64,000 nt of DNA from Micromonospora sp. NBC_00389 (lineage in GTDB: Bacteria; Actinomycetota; Actinomycetes; Mycobacteriales; Micromonosporaceae). The stretch is from the NCBI RefSeq assembly GCF_036059255.1, contig NZ_CP107947.1, positions 4,774,001-4,838,000 of the forward strand, given 5' to 3'. Shown piece after piece: positions 8,142 through 15,786 of this stretch. The notes beneath the pieces were generated by a model, which worked only from the letters and a program-made list of their open reading frames with translations, had not been told where the DNA came from and searched no databases. Position 1 is the first letter of the stretch, and every line of letters begins with the position of its first letter. A program made the position numbers and the translations under genes.

Positions 8142-9737
8142 GTGAGCGCCGTCGAGGTTCTGGTGGTCGGGGCGGGGCCAACCGGACTGGCCATGGCCGG
8201 GCAGTTGGCCGCCCTGGGTGTGCGGGTCCGGGTGGTAGATCGATCTGTCGACCGGGTGCACGAGTCCCGTGCCCTGGCGGTTCAGCCGCGCACTCTGGAG
8301 GTCCTCGCCAGTCTCGGGGTGACCGATGAGATGGTGGCCGTGGGGAACCGCGCGGTGCGACTGCGTCTGCACGCACGGGGGCGGGCACGTACCGTGCCGC
8401 TGTTTGACTTGGGTTTGTCCGGCACCGCGTATCCGTATCTGTTGTTCCTGTCGCAGGCGGAGACCGAGCGCATCCTGGGGGAGCACCTCGCGGCGGTGGG
8501 GCTTGATATCGAACGGGGTGTCGAGCTGGTGGGTCTGGACCGTGCCGCCGACGGTGCGGTGGCGATGCTGCGGCACGGAGACGGCCGGGCGGAGCGGGTG
8601 GCGGCCCGGTATGTGGTGGGTTGCGACGGCGCGCACAGCGCTGTGCGGCACCTCGCCGGGATCGGATTCGAGGGCGGCGCGTATCCGCAGACGTTCGTCC
8701 TGGCTGACCTGGAGGCCGACGGCCTCGACACGGGGACGGCGCACGTGTTCTTGTCCGAGCGGGGGATGCTGTTCTTCTTCCCACTCGGCCACCCGAGCAC
8801 CTGGCGACTGCTGGTCATGCGACCGCCCGCCGAGGTGGTCTCACCAGACGCCCCGGTCACCCTCGACGAGGTGCAGGCACTCGCCGACACTTACACCGCC
8901 GCGACTGTGCGGCTGCACGGTCCTGTCTGGATGACCAACTTTCGGCTGCACCACCGCGCCGCCACCCACTACCGGGCCGGGTCGGTGTTCCTGGCCGGCG
9001 ACGCCGCGCACATCCACAGCCCCGCCGGCGCGCAGGGAATGAACACCGGCATCCAGGACGCCGTCAACCTCGGTTGGAAACTCGCCCAGGCCCTGCGGGG
9101 CGGCGCCACCTCGACGCTGCTGGATACCTACGAGACGGAACGGGCGCCAGTCGGTCGGATGGTGCTGCGCTTCAGCGACCGGGCGTTCACTGTCGCGACG
9201 TCCACCAACCCTGCCGTCCGGTTCGCTCGTACCCGGATCGCCCCCGCTCTCATCCCGGTCGTGCTCGCGTCCCGGTTCGTGCGGGCCTCCGCGTTCCGGA
9301 CGGTTTCGCAGTTGGGCATCAGCTACCGGAACAGTCCGCTGTCGGTGGACGGGCCGCGTCCATCGCGCACCGGTCCACGACCCGGCGACCGGCTGCCCAA
9401 CGCCCCGCTCCCCGAAGGCGGCACGCTCCACCGGCTCACGGCCACGCCCAGGTGGCACCTGCTGCTGTGCGGGCCGCCACCCGCCTGGTCGAGCGGCGAG
9501 ACCGTGACATTAAGTCAGCAGTACTCCGACCGGCTCGACGTGCACTGGCTGACCGAACCCGACGCGAGTGAAGCGGCTACCGCCGCCCACGCGTTGCGAC
9601 AGCTCGGCCTGGCCCCCGGCTCCAGCGGCCTGTATCTGATCCGCCCCGATGGTCACATCGGCTACCGGTCAGGCGGCACCGACATGACTGGGCTGGTGAC
9701 CTACCTGCAACGCTGGCTCCGCTCGCCACTGCCGTGA
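8142..9737 (+). CDS. FAD-dependent monooxygenase (PHBH-type aromatic hydroxylase)
   Basis: A 531-residue class A flavoprotein hydroxylase. The N-terminal VLVVGAGPTGLAMAGQL is the ADP-binding GxGxxG. RALAVQPRTLEVL follows. VVGCDGAHSAVR (about residue 165) is the DG motif for FAD/NAD(P)H. FLAGDAAHIHSPAGAQGMN (about residue 285) is the GD motif binding the FAD ribityl phosphate. The last 110 residues form the thioredoxin-like C-terminal domain seen in phenol hydroxylase and polyketide hydroxylases (RLDVHWL, YLIRPDGHIGYR). Such enzymes insert one oxygen atom into aromatic rings using NAD(P)H and O2. No polyketide or aromatic catabolic genes adjoin it, so the substrate is open. Start is GTG at 8142. 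Confidence 0.9.
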   Translation: MSAVEVLVVGAGPTGLAMAGQLAALGVRVRVVDRSVDRVHESRALAVQPRTLEVLASLGVTDEMVAVGNRAVRLRLHARGRARTVPLFDLGLSGTAYPYLLFLSQAETERILGEHLAAVGLDIERGVELVGLDRAADGAVAMLRHGDGRAERVAARYVVGCDGAHSAVRHLAGIGFEGGAYPQTFVLADLEADGLDTGTAHVFLSERGMLFFFPLGHPSTWRLLVMRPPAEVVSPDAPVTLDEVQALADTYTAATVRLHGPVWMTNFRLHHRAATHYRAGSVFLAGDAAHIHSPAGAQGMNTGIQDAVNLGWKLAQALRGGATSTLLDTYETERAPVGRMVLRFSDRAFTVATSTNPAVRFARTRIAPALIPVVLASRFVRASAFRTVSQLGISYRNSPLSVDGPRPSRTGPRPGDRLPNAPLPEGGTLHRLTATPRWHLLLCGPPPAWSSGETVTLSQQYSDRLDVHWLTEPDASEAATAAHALRQLGLAPGSSGLYLIRPDGHIGYRSGGTDMTGLVTYLQRWLRSPLP

Positions 9738-9757
9738 GACGGAGCCCCGTCGAGTAT

Positions 9758-9778
9758 CGGCACCGTGCAGCCGTGCCG
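9758..9778 (+). terminator. Small hairpin after the monooxygenase gene
   Basis: Inverted repeat CGGCAC (9758-9763) / GTGCCG (9773-9778) with a 9-base loop, 20 bases after the stop codon. The stem is short, so this is only a candidate terminator. Confidence 0.3.
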
Positions 9779-9793
9779 GTCAGCGCGGAGAGG

Positions 9794-10060
9794 TCATCGC
9801 GCGGTGGTATCGGCGGCCTCCTTAAGCGCTCGGCGTAGGCGTCTGATCGGTGGTACGCCTGACACGCCGGTGTCCTCGATATAGAGCCGGCATGCCATCG
9901 CCGGACGGTGGTGGGGTTCGGCGAACGGATCCTGGCCGTCGATAAGGACACTGGGTGAGCCGACGAAGCCGAGCTGCTCGGCCTCAGCCTGGCTGGCCAC
10001 CACTCGGACGGTGATCCGCACCGTCGCCAGGCCCACCTCGTCGAGTGCTCGGCGCACCAC
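9794..10060 (-). pseudogene. N-terminally truncated thioredoxin-like protein (MerB-associated type)
   Basis: The frame reads GFVGSPSVLIDGQDPF, then ACRLY, then LRRALKEAA. This is the C-terminal two thirds of a small thioredoxin-fold protein that actinobacteria often encode beside alkylmercury lyase genes. The same fold is fused to the lyase at 12771 in this window (YPSPSILVNGLDVMG...ACRLD). A stop codon precedes the GTG at 10060 and the first strand with the usual DCPN/CxxC segment is missing, so the gene was truncated, apparently by the rearrangement that left the IS701 piece next to it. Probably not functional. Confidence 0.55.
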
Positions 10061-10064
10061 GACA

Positions 10065-10355
10065 ATGCCCGGTCGGCGCCATCGCTACCATCGATCAATG
10101 ACGTTGCGACAGCGCCGCTGGTTGATCAGGTGTGCCAGCAGACGGCGGGTCTCTGCGAGGGTGATGGAGATGAGCCCATCGTCGGGATGTTGCCGTCCTC
10201 TCCCACTGCGGCGGCCGTGACGGCAAGGTGGTCAGGGTGATGTGGCGGTACCAAGCCTCGTAACGGCGGACCTGGTAGTGGTCGAGGCCGGTTTCAGTTC
10301 TGGCCTGCTGGAAGCATTCCTCGATCGCCCAGCGGCGCCGGCGACGCGGACCAGG
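10065..10355 (-). mobile_element. Remnant of an IS701-family transposase (C-terminal end)
   Basis: The segment encodes RRWAIEECFQQARTETGLDH then YQVRRYEAWYRHITL, the conserved E-containing C-terminal block of IS701-type DDE transposases. After HITLTTL the frame shifts; a second frame continues GLISITLAETRRLLAHLINQ, also IS701-like. Everything upstream (the DD part) is absent and no terminal repeats are visible. It is a decayed end of an element, wedged between a thioredoxin-like relic and a subtilase relic. Confidence 0.8.
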
Positions 10356-10377
10356 GGGTATTGGTGGTGCCGGCAAC

Positions 10378-10827
10378 ATGTGTCTCGGCAGCATCGACCC
10401 ACCCGATGTCGACCCGCTCGAAGCCGCGGTGAATGACCTGTCGGCCCAGACCGGGGCGCTCTTCGTCATCGCGGCGGGCAAGGACGGCTGTGGTTACGGC
10501 GTTCACCCAGTCGGCTCACCGAGGACCGCCGTCGCGGCGCTGAGCGCGGCCGCGGTCGCGGTCGCCGACAGGGGCTACATCGCCAACTTCTCGAGCTGCG
10601 GCCCTGGCGCCGGTGACTCCGCGCTGAAGCCGGAGATCAGCGCCCCTGGCGTGAACATCACCGTGGCGGTCCCGGCGGCGGCTCCACCGCGGCACAGCTG
10701 CATCCGACAAAACGGTCTGCTGGCCCCTGCCGTAAATGGACAGCTCCAGTCAAGCGGGCTGGGGCATAGATCGAAGTCGGTCGAACGGGTGCAGGTGTCG
10801 ACGTTGCGGCGCGTGGGTGCCCGATAA
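10378..10827 (+). pseudogene. Fragment of a subtilisin-like (S8) serine peptidase
   Basis: The first 100 codons match the middle of actinobacterial S8 peptidases: MCLGSIDPPDVDPLEAAVN, then TGALFVIAAGKDG (the oxyanion-hole Asn position reads K), then FSSCGPGAGDSALKPEISAP, then GVNITV. The similarity stops there. The catalytic-Ser segment GTSMAxPH and everything after it are missing, and the Asp and His blocks would lie upstream where the IS701 relic now sits. The remaining 45 codons are unrelated filler. A dead relic truncated at both ends. Confidence 0.75.
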
Positions 10828-10857
10828 CTGGCGGGGTCTCTGGTAAACGGTTCAGCC

Positions 10858-11898
10858 TCAGCTCACGGCAAGGTCGATGTATGCGGGGTCGTGGTCGGAC
10901 CCATCACCGCTGATCTGGGTGCGGCGCATCACGTGCGCGGCGGTGACGGTCAGGTCGGGGGTCGTCCAGATCTGGTCGTAGAGGGCGAAGGTGGTGACGC
11001 CCTTCGCCCGGTGCCGGTGTGTCCACATGGTGGGGGACAGGTCGGCGAACTTGTCGTCGATGAGGGTCCCGTTGCGGTTGGGGCCGGCGATCGTGGTGCC
11101 GCGTTGGATGTGTTCGGTGAGGTTTGCTTGTTGCAGGGCGGCGAGGGTCTCGGCCTCAGGGGCGTCGTTGAAGTCGCCGGTGACCACAACGCGGCGGGTC
11201 AGCCGCTGTCGGCGCAGGATCTTGGCGATCGCCGTGGCTTGGTCGCGGCGTCGTTCGGCGATGGCTTTTCGAGCGGCTGCGACCTCGGCGGGGCTGAGGG
11301 TGTGTTCGTCGGTGATGAAGTTGCTCTTGAGGTGGTTGACGAGCACGTGCAACGGTTTACCGTCCGGGGCGGCGATCTCGGCTTGAAGGAGGTCGCGGCC
11401 GAACACCGGTTCCCCGGCAGGGTTGGGCCAAAACCGCCAGGAGCTGATGCGGGTGATCGGGTGGCGGGAGCAGATGGCAACGTCGATGCGGCGGGGGTCG
11501 TTGCCCTCTACGACGACCCGGTAGCGGTAGTCGATGCCCAGGGGGCGCAGGTCGTCGCGGTGGAACGTGTCAAGGGCGTCTTGGTCTTCGACTTCCTGCA
11601 GGCACAGCACGTCGGCGTTCAGGGCGGCGATGCGTCGGGCGATCCACGCCCGGGCTTTCGGGTCCTTGCCCTTCACGAGTCTGCCGCGGAAGGTGCGCAG
11701 AATTCCGCTCATGTGGGTGCCGTCGGGCAGGACCACCTCGACCACTGACGGTTGCTCGCTGCTCGGCCCGCCTGTTGCGTCCGGCGTAGCGTCGGTGGCG
11801 ATCTCGGCGAGCGGGGGATTGGCCACGGTCCGGGAAAGCTCCGCCTGGAACGACCAGCGGGAGAACAGGTTGTTGGCGTTGAACGTCGCGATCCTCAC
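10858..11898 (-). CDS. Endonuclease/exonuclease/phosphatase (EEP) family protein
   Basis: A 346-residue protein with the EEP metal-dependent phosphodiesterase/nuclease motifs in order: ATFNANNLFSRW at the N-terminus, DVLCLQEVED with the metal-binding Glu, LHVLVNHLKS, VVVTGDFNDAPEA (catalytic Asp and Asn), and GSDHDPAYIDL at the C-terminus with the catalytic Asp-His pair. It has no signal peptide, so it is probably cytoplasmic. Members cut DNA, RNA, phospholipids or inositol phosphates; the substrate here is unknown. Start is GTG at 11898. No co-directional neighbour is close, so it is likely transcribed alone. Confidence 0.85.
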   Translation of the reverse strand: MRIATFNANNLFSRWSFQAELSRTVANPPLAEIATDATPDATGGPSSEQPSVVEVVLPDGTHMSGILRTFRGRLVKGKDPKARAWIARRIAALNADVLCLQEVEDQDALDTFHRDDLRPLGIDYRYRVVVEGNDPRRIDVAICSRHPITRISSWRFWPNPAGEPVFGRDLLQAEIAAPDGKPLHVLVNHLKSNFITDEHTLSPAEVAAARKAIAERRRDQATAIAKILRRQRLTRRVVVTGDFNDAPEAETLAALQQANLTEHIQRGTTIAGPNRNGTLIDDKFADLSPTMWTHRHRAKGVTTFALYDQIWTTPDLTVTAAHVMRRTQISGDGSDHDPAYIDLAVS

Positions 11899-12257
11899 AG
11901 CTACCGCCCGCTTCCACTGTCCACGGATCGGCCCTTGGATGAGCTTGACGATACGGTCCGCCCGCCCCAGGAGGGCACAACTATCAGCAAGCCGCCAATC
12001 CTGGAGCCCGCCGGCCCCGCCTTGGTGACCCCGTCGGGAAGACGTAGAGGTCCGTCGGTGCCTTCAAGCCGCCGCCGATTCAGATCAGCTCATCGACTCT
12101 GGCCTCAGGGGTACTACGAACGGCGGAGTGTCACGTAGGCCCTGAGACCCCATGGCCTATTAACCGGCATTTGGGTGAAACTTGTATGCGCCTTACGGCC
12201 CTCCGCGGGCGGCCCGCGACGAGCGTCAACGTCCGGAGAAGCTCGGAGCCAGAGCGG
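11899..12257. other. Intergenic stretch without a recognisable gene
   Basis: About 360 bases between two minus-strand genes. I see no family-level similarity on either strand and no strong hairpin. It must contain the promoter of the EEP gene and the 3' end of the merR transcript. Confidence 0.4.
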
Positions 12258-12647
12258 CTACAGGTATCGGCAGACCTGCTCGGGTGGGCAGGTGTCCGGT
12301 TCGGCGTCGGCGGCGGACTGGTGAAGCTGAGCCACGGTGCAGCGTAGGGCGTGCAGGTCGGCCAGCTGCGCGTCGATGGCGTCGAGCCGTTGGGCGAGCA
12401 GTTCGCGTACATGTCCGCAGGGGGCGTTGCCGGCGTCGCGGACGGCAAGGATGTCGCGGATCTGGGCAAGGGTGAATCCGGCGGCGCGACCGCGGCGGAT
12501 GAAGTCGAGCCGCGCGACCGCCTCGTCGTCGTAGTCGCGGTAGCCGTTCCCGTAACGTCCCGCAGGTGGGAGCAGGCCGCTGGCTTCGTAGAAGCGTAGC
12601 GTTTTGGTAGTAATGCCGGTTGCGTCGGCGAGTTCCCCGATCCGCAT
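12258..12647 (-). CDS. MerR-family metal-responsive regulator
   Basis: A 129-residue MerR protein. Residues 1-70 are the winged helix-turn-helix (MRIGELADATGITTKTLRFY, GYRDYDDEAVARLDFI). Then come the dimerisation coiled coil and a short C-terminal metal site with Cys in NAPCGHV and DTCPPEQVC, the pattern seen in soft-metal-sensing MerR proteins. The ATG at 12647 is preceded by AGGAGG. It is divergent from the organomercurial lyase gene at 12771, and the 123 bases between them contain a perfect dyad, so it most likely represses and activates that promoter in response to mercury or organomercurials. The effector is inferred from context. Confidence 0.85.
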   Translation of the reverse strand: MRIGELADATGITTKTLRFYEASGLLPPAGRYGNGYRDYDDEAVARLDFIRRGRAAGFTLAQIRDILAVRDAGNAPCGHVRELLAQRLDAIDAQLADLHALRCTVAQLHQSAADAEPDTCPPEQVCRYL

Positions 12648-12670
12648 TCGTGGCCTCCTGCCGTCGCGCC

Positions 12671-12702
12671 TTGACCTTCCCCTGCACTGGAAGGTCCAGT
12701 CT
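12671..12702 (+). promoter_or_regulatory. MerR-type operator and stretched promoter between merR and merB
   Basis: A -35-like TTGACC (12671-12676) runs into a perfect dyad GACCTTCC (12673-12680) / GGAAGGTC (12689-12696) with an 8-base centre. CAGTCT at 12697-12702 is a plausible -10 with a 20-base spacer. Overlong spacers of 19-20 bases spanned by a dyad are the hallmark of promoters untwisted by MerR proteins. Confidence 0.65.
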
Positions 12703-12770
12703 GGTACCGGTAGAGCCGTAACGGCCAAGCGGTGTGCCTCATGCCACCGGTCAGACGGAAAGGGGCTGTG

Positions 12771-13727
12771 ATGACCGCAGCAGCAGAGCGCCAGCTTGCT
12801 GTTGAGCTTCGTTCCGTGCCCGAGTGTCCGAACCTTGGCCCGGCTCGGCAGGAGCTGCGCGCCGCGCTGGCCGACGTCGGGCTGCCGCCGGAGGTTGTCA
12901 CCGAGGTGGTGGGGGACTATCCGTCACCGTCGATCCTGGTCAACGGCTTAGATGTGATGGGCAGCACCGGTGACGGGTCGGCGGCCTGTCGCCTGGACCT
13001 TCCCACGGGCGAGCGCATTCGTGCTGCCTTGCGCCAGGCGATGGGCCCCGAACCCGCCACCGCCGCAGCCGAGCCGAGCCCGGTGGATTGCTGCGCGCAG
13101 CCGGGCAACGCTATCCGGACCGACCGACCCCGCCGCGCCGAGCATCTGCCCGACCGCCTCCGGCAGGTGCACCAGACGATCCTCCGCCACTTCTCCACTA
13201 CTGGAACCGTCCCCACGGACGCCGACATCCGCACTGCTGTCGGCGCCCCGGACCTGGACACCGCTAACGCGCTGCGCGAACTCGCCCGGGAAGACCTTGT
13301 CGCTGTCGACAGCGCCGGGCGTCTGGTCGCGGCCTACCCGTTCTCCCCAACGCCAACGCCGCACGTGGTCTCATTCGGCGATGTCGAGGTGTTCGCGATG
13401 TGCGCCATCGACGCGTTGGGCATGCCGTTCATGCTCGGTACCGACGCAACGATCACCTCCGCTGATCCGCACACCGACCAACCGGTCCGCGTGACCATCA
13501 CCAACGGTGCCGCCACCTACGAGCCGGCCGAAGCGGTGGTCGTCTACGCAGCCACCGGAGGCGCTGGTGGCTCCGTGGACACCTGCTGCTCCACCATCAA
13601 CTTCTTCACGAGCGCGCCCAACGCTCAGGCGTGGATCACCGCCCATCCCCACCTGGCCGCCACTGTTCTCGACCAGAACCAGGCCGTCACGCTCGGCCGC
13701 GACATCTTCGAACCGCTGCTCGCCTGA
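12771..13727 (+). CDS. merB: Organomercurial (alkylmercury) lyase with fused N-terminal thioredoxin-like domain
   Basis: A 318-residue protein. Residues about 10-92 form a thioredoxin-like fold (VELRSVPECPNLGPARQEL, YPSPSILVNG). Residues about 125-318 are the MerB domain, which cleaves the carbon-mercury bond to a hydrocarbon and Hg(II). The three catalytic positions are present: Cys211 and Asp214 in FAMC211AID214AL, and Cys272/Cys273 in VDTCCSTINFF. The ATG at 12771 follows AAAGGGG; a longer frame upstream crosses the promoter and is rejected. The gene is divergent from merR. No merA reductase is in the window, so the released Hg(II) would need another route. Confidence 0.85.
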   Translation: MTAAAERQLAVELRSVPECPNLGPARQELRAALADVGLPPEVVTEVVGDYPSPSILVNGLDVMGSTGDGSAACRLDLPTGERIRAALRQAMGPEPATAAAEPSPVDCCAQPGNAIRTDRPRRAEHLPDRLRQVHQTILRHFSTTGTVPTDADIRTAVGAPDLDTANALRELAREDLVAVDSAGRLVAAYPFSPTPTPHVVSFGDVEVFAMCAIDALGMPFMLGTDATITSADPHTDQPVRVTITNGAATYEPAEAVVVYAATGGAGGSVDTCCSTINFFTSAPNAQAWITAHPHLAATVLDQNQAVTLGRDIFEPLLA

Positions 13728-13782
13728 GGCCGACAGCACCATCACCACCCCGCCGCCGCCGGACCCGACACGAGGTGCCTCA

Positions 13783-14265
13783 ATGCAAGGCTCCGCAAAA
13801 AATCAACAGTTCACCGCCACGGTCACCGCAGCCACACGCGGCCGCGTCCTGATCCCGGTCCCCTTCAACCCGGACACCGTCTGGGGAGCCAAGCCCGCCC
13901 ACCACATTCGCGGCACCGTCAACGGCATGGGTGTGCGTGCCGTGGTGGAACCAGCGGGCGATGCCTTCGGGTTCACCCTCGGCCCGGCCTGGCTACGGTG
14001 CTGCGGCCTGGCCGCCGGCGACACCGTCTCCGTGACCATCGAGCCCGAAGGGCCCCAACGCGGCGACCTCGCCGAAGACGTGGCCGCCGCGCTCGACGCG
14101 CATCCGCAAGCTGGCGCGTTCTTCGACTCGTTGGCCCAGTTCTACCGGCGCGCATACCTACGGTGGATCGACGCCACAAAACGCCAACCCGAGCAACGGC
14201 CCCGACGCATCGCCGAGATGATCGAACTCCTAGAAGCCGGGCACAAGGAACGCCCGCGCCCTTAG
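13783..14265 (+). CDS. DUF1905 / YdeI-type domain protein
   Basis: A 160-residue cytoplasmic protein. Residues 5-95 match the DUF1905 beta-barrel (FTATVTAATRGRVLIPVPF, HHIRGTVNGMGVRAVVEPAG, LAAGDTVSVTIEPEGP). The C-terminal 50 residues form the helical bacteriocin-protection YdeI-like segment (RYLRWIDATKR..RRIAEMIELLEAG pattern). Function is unknown. It lies 55 bases after merB on the same strand and may be co-transcribed with it. The ATG at 13783 is set by where homology begins; the longer frame reading back into merB is a shadow. Confidence 0.75.
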   Translation: MQGSAKNQQFTATVTAATRGRVLIPVPFNPDTVWGAKPAHHIRGTVNGMGVRAVVEPAGDAFGFTLGPAWLRCCGLAAGDTVSVTIEPEGPQRGDLAEDVAAALDAHPQAGAFFDSLAQFYRRAYLRWIDATKRQPEQRPRRIAEMIELLEAGHKERPRP

Positions 14266-14407
14266 CGACCCGGATCGACGCGGGGTAGTGCCAGCGGGCG
14301 TGTAGCAGCGCCTGTAGCAACGATGACGAACGACGGCGGACCACCAATGGCTCTTGACGGGGACGACGAGGGCCGGGCCGGCCGCGGGTGGACGCAACCG
14401 GAAGGCA

Positions 14408-14565
14408 GGGTGGCGTCGGGCGATGTCGGGGAGCTGCGCGCCGGCGGTGACTCGTCGCTGCAGGTGGGCGAAGTTGGTTCGTTCGCCTTCCCACACCACC
14501 AGCTCGCCGTCGAGGACGGCACCCGGCTCGACGGCTTCGGTGACGGCTCGGGTGATGTCTGCTGG
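14408..14565 (-). repeat. 158-base direct repeat, copy 1 (ligase gene piece)
   Basis: Bases 14408-14565 equal 19279-19436 with one visible mismatch (T at 14541 against C at 19412). On the minus strand it encodes ADITRAVTEAVEPGAVLDGE and then LVVWEGERTNFAHLQRRVTA, an internal part of an ATP-dependent DNA ligase. The upper end of both copies stops at the same base. Below 14408 the ligase similarity ends. The rest of the 14266-14841 gap contains no gene I can support. Confidence 0.85.
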
Positions 14566-14841
14566 ATATGCCCCGAGCGCTGGCTCGGCACGTTCACCGT
14601 TCCGGTCGGCGCCGTCGGATTTCAGAATGGTCCGAATTGCCTGGGGCCGCAGCCATGGCGGCGCCCCCTACGGTGTGTCGCTCGGCAGGGCTATCCCATG
14701 CGGCGCTGGGGCCAGCGCGACCAGACCAACTCGACCGTGAAGAGTTGGTCCTGTCCGCATGTCAGAGATGGTCGGGCTATCTCGTCTCAGGTTGCGAAGA
14801 CGGGTTTTGAGATGAACCGCCTCGACAACAAGGAGCAGGTC

Positions 14842-15609
14842 ATGAGCGAGGAGACGACCCACCAGAAGGTCGCGCTGGTCACCGGGGCGAACAAGGGGAT
14901 CGGTCGTGGGGTTGCCGAGCAACTCGCTGCACTGGGCATGACGGTCCTGATCGGCGCCAGAGACCCGCGGCGCGGCGAGGAGGTCGCTGCGGCGATGCGC
15001 GCGGCCGATTGCGACGCGCACGCGGTCACCTTGGACGTCACTGACCAGGCCACCGTCCAGGAGGCCGCGAAGCGGATCGAGGAGCGCTTCGGCTACCTCG
15101 ACGTACTGATCAACAATGCCGGCATCACCGGCTCCGGGCAGGTTTCACCCGAAGACGCCCGCGATCAAGTCCCCAGTTCCGTCGACCTGGACATGGTCCG
15201 AGCGGTGTTTGAGACCAACGTCTTCGGGGTGATCGCGGTGACCAACGCCATGCTGCCGCTGCTGCGGCGGTCACCGGCGCCGCGCGTCGTCAACGTCAGC
15301 AGTCACGCCGCGTCGCTGGCTCTTACCAGCGATCCGGACGGGCCCTTCGCGGCGCTGCTGCCGTCGGCTGCGTATTCGCCGTCCAAGAGCGCGCTGACCG
15401 CGCTCACCGTGCAGTACGCCAATGAGCTGCGAAAGGACGGCGTCCTGGTCAACGCAGTCGCCCCCGGCTTCGTCGACACGGACAGCAACAACCACACCGG
15501 GTTCCTTACGGTCGCGCAGGGCGCCGCAGTCGTGGTGCGGCTGGCTTCGCTCGGCTCGGACGGACCGACTGCCGGGTTCTTCAGCGAGGAGGGTTCGGTG
15601 CCCTGGTGA
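14842..15609 (+). CDS. SDR-family NAD(P)-dependent oxidoreductase (carbonyl-reductase-like)
   Basis: A 255-residue classical short-chain dehydrogenase: TGANKGIG cofactor loop near residue 17, NNAG in VLINNAGITG, catalytic Ser in VNVSSHAAS, and Y178-SPS-K182. The acidic insert before MVRAVFETNVFG and the ending FFSEEGSVPW are typical of the carbonyl-reductase-like subgroup that reduces ketones or aldehydes with NADPH. AAGGAG sits 5 bases before the ATG at 14842; an earlier in-frame ATG at 14812 is less well placed. The sigma factor at 15787 follows on the same strand and might regulate it. Confidence 0.88.
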   Translation: MSEETTHQKVALVTGANKGIGRGVAEQLAALGMTVLIGARDPRRGEEVAAAMRAADCDAHAVTLDVTDQATVQEAAKRIEERFGYLDVLINNAGITGSGQVSPEDARDQVPSSVDLDMVRAVFETNVFGVIAVTNAMLPLLRRSPAPRVVNVSSHAASLALTSDPDGPFAALLPSAAYSPSKSALTALTVQYANELRKDGVLVNAVAPGFVDTDSNNHTGFLTVAQGAAVVVRLASLGSDGPTAGFFSEEGSVPW

Positions 15610-15744
15610 TGGCGGCCCTGGACAGCGGGATGTTCTACGTGCCTCGCGACATGGCCGGTCCGCAGGTGCCGGGCCCTGCTGCTGGCCGGCCAACAGGCAG
15701 TGGTAATTGATGGTCGAGGGGCGCTGCTTCTCCAATTGGGAGTT

Positions 15745-15766
15745 CTGCCGCCCCTTGTGGCGGCAG
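15745..15766 (+). promoter_or_regulatory. Stem-loop just upstream of the sigma-factor start
   Basis: Perfect 8-base inverted repeat CTGCCGCC (15745-15752) / GGCGGCAG (15759-15766) with a 6-base loop, ending 6 bases before the AAGGAGG ribosome binding site of the gene at 15787. It could end SDR transcripts or affect translation of the sigma factor. Confidence 0.4.
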
Positions 15767-15786
15767 CGATTCAAGGAGGGGGCGGT

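Noticed and set aside
9794-10060. The thioredoxin-like frame as an intact gene
   Set aside because: A stop codon lies just upstream of the only start and the first strand with the active-site region is missing, so it is listed as truncated.
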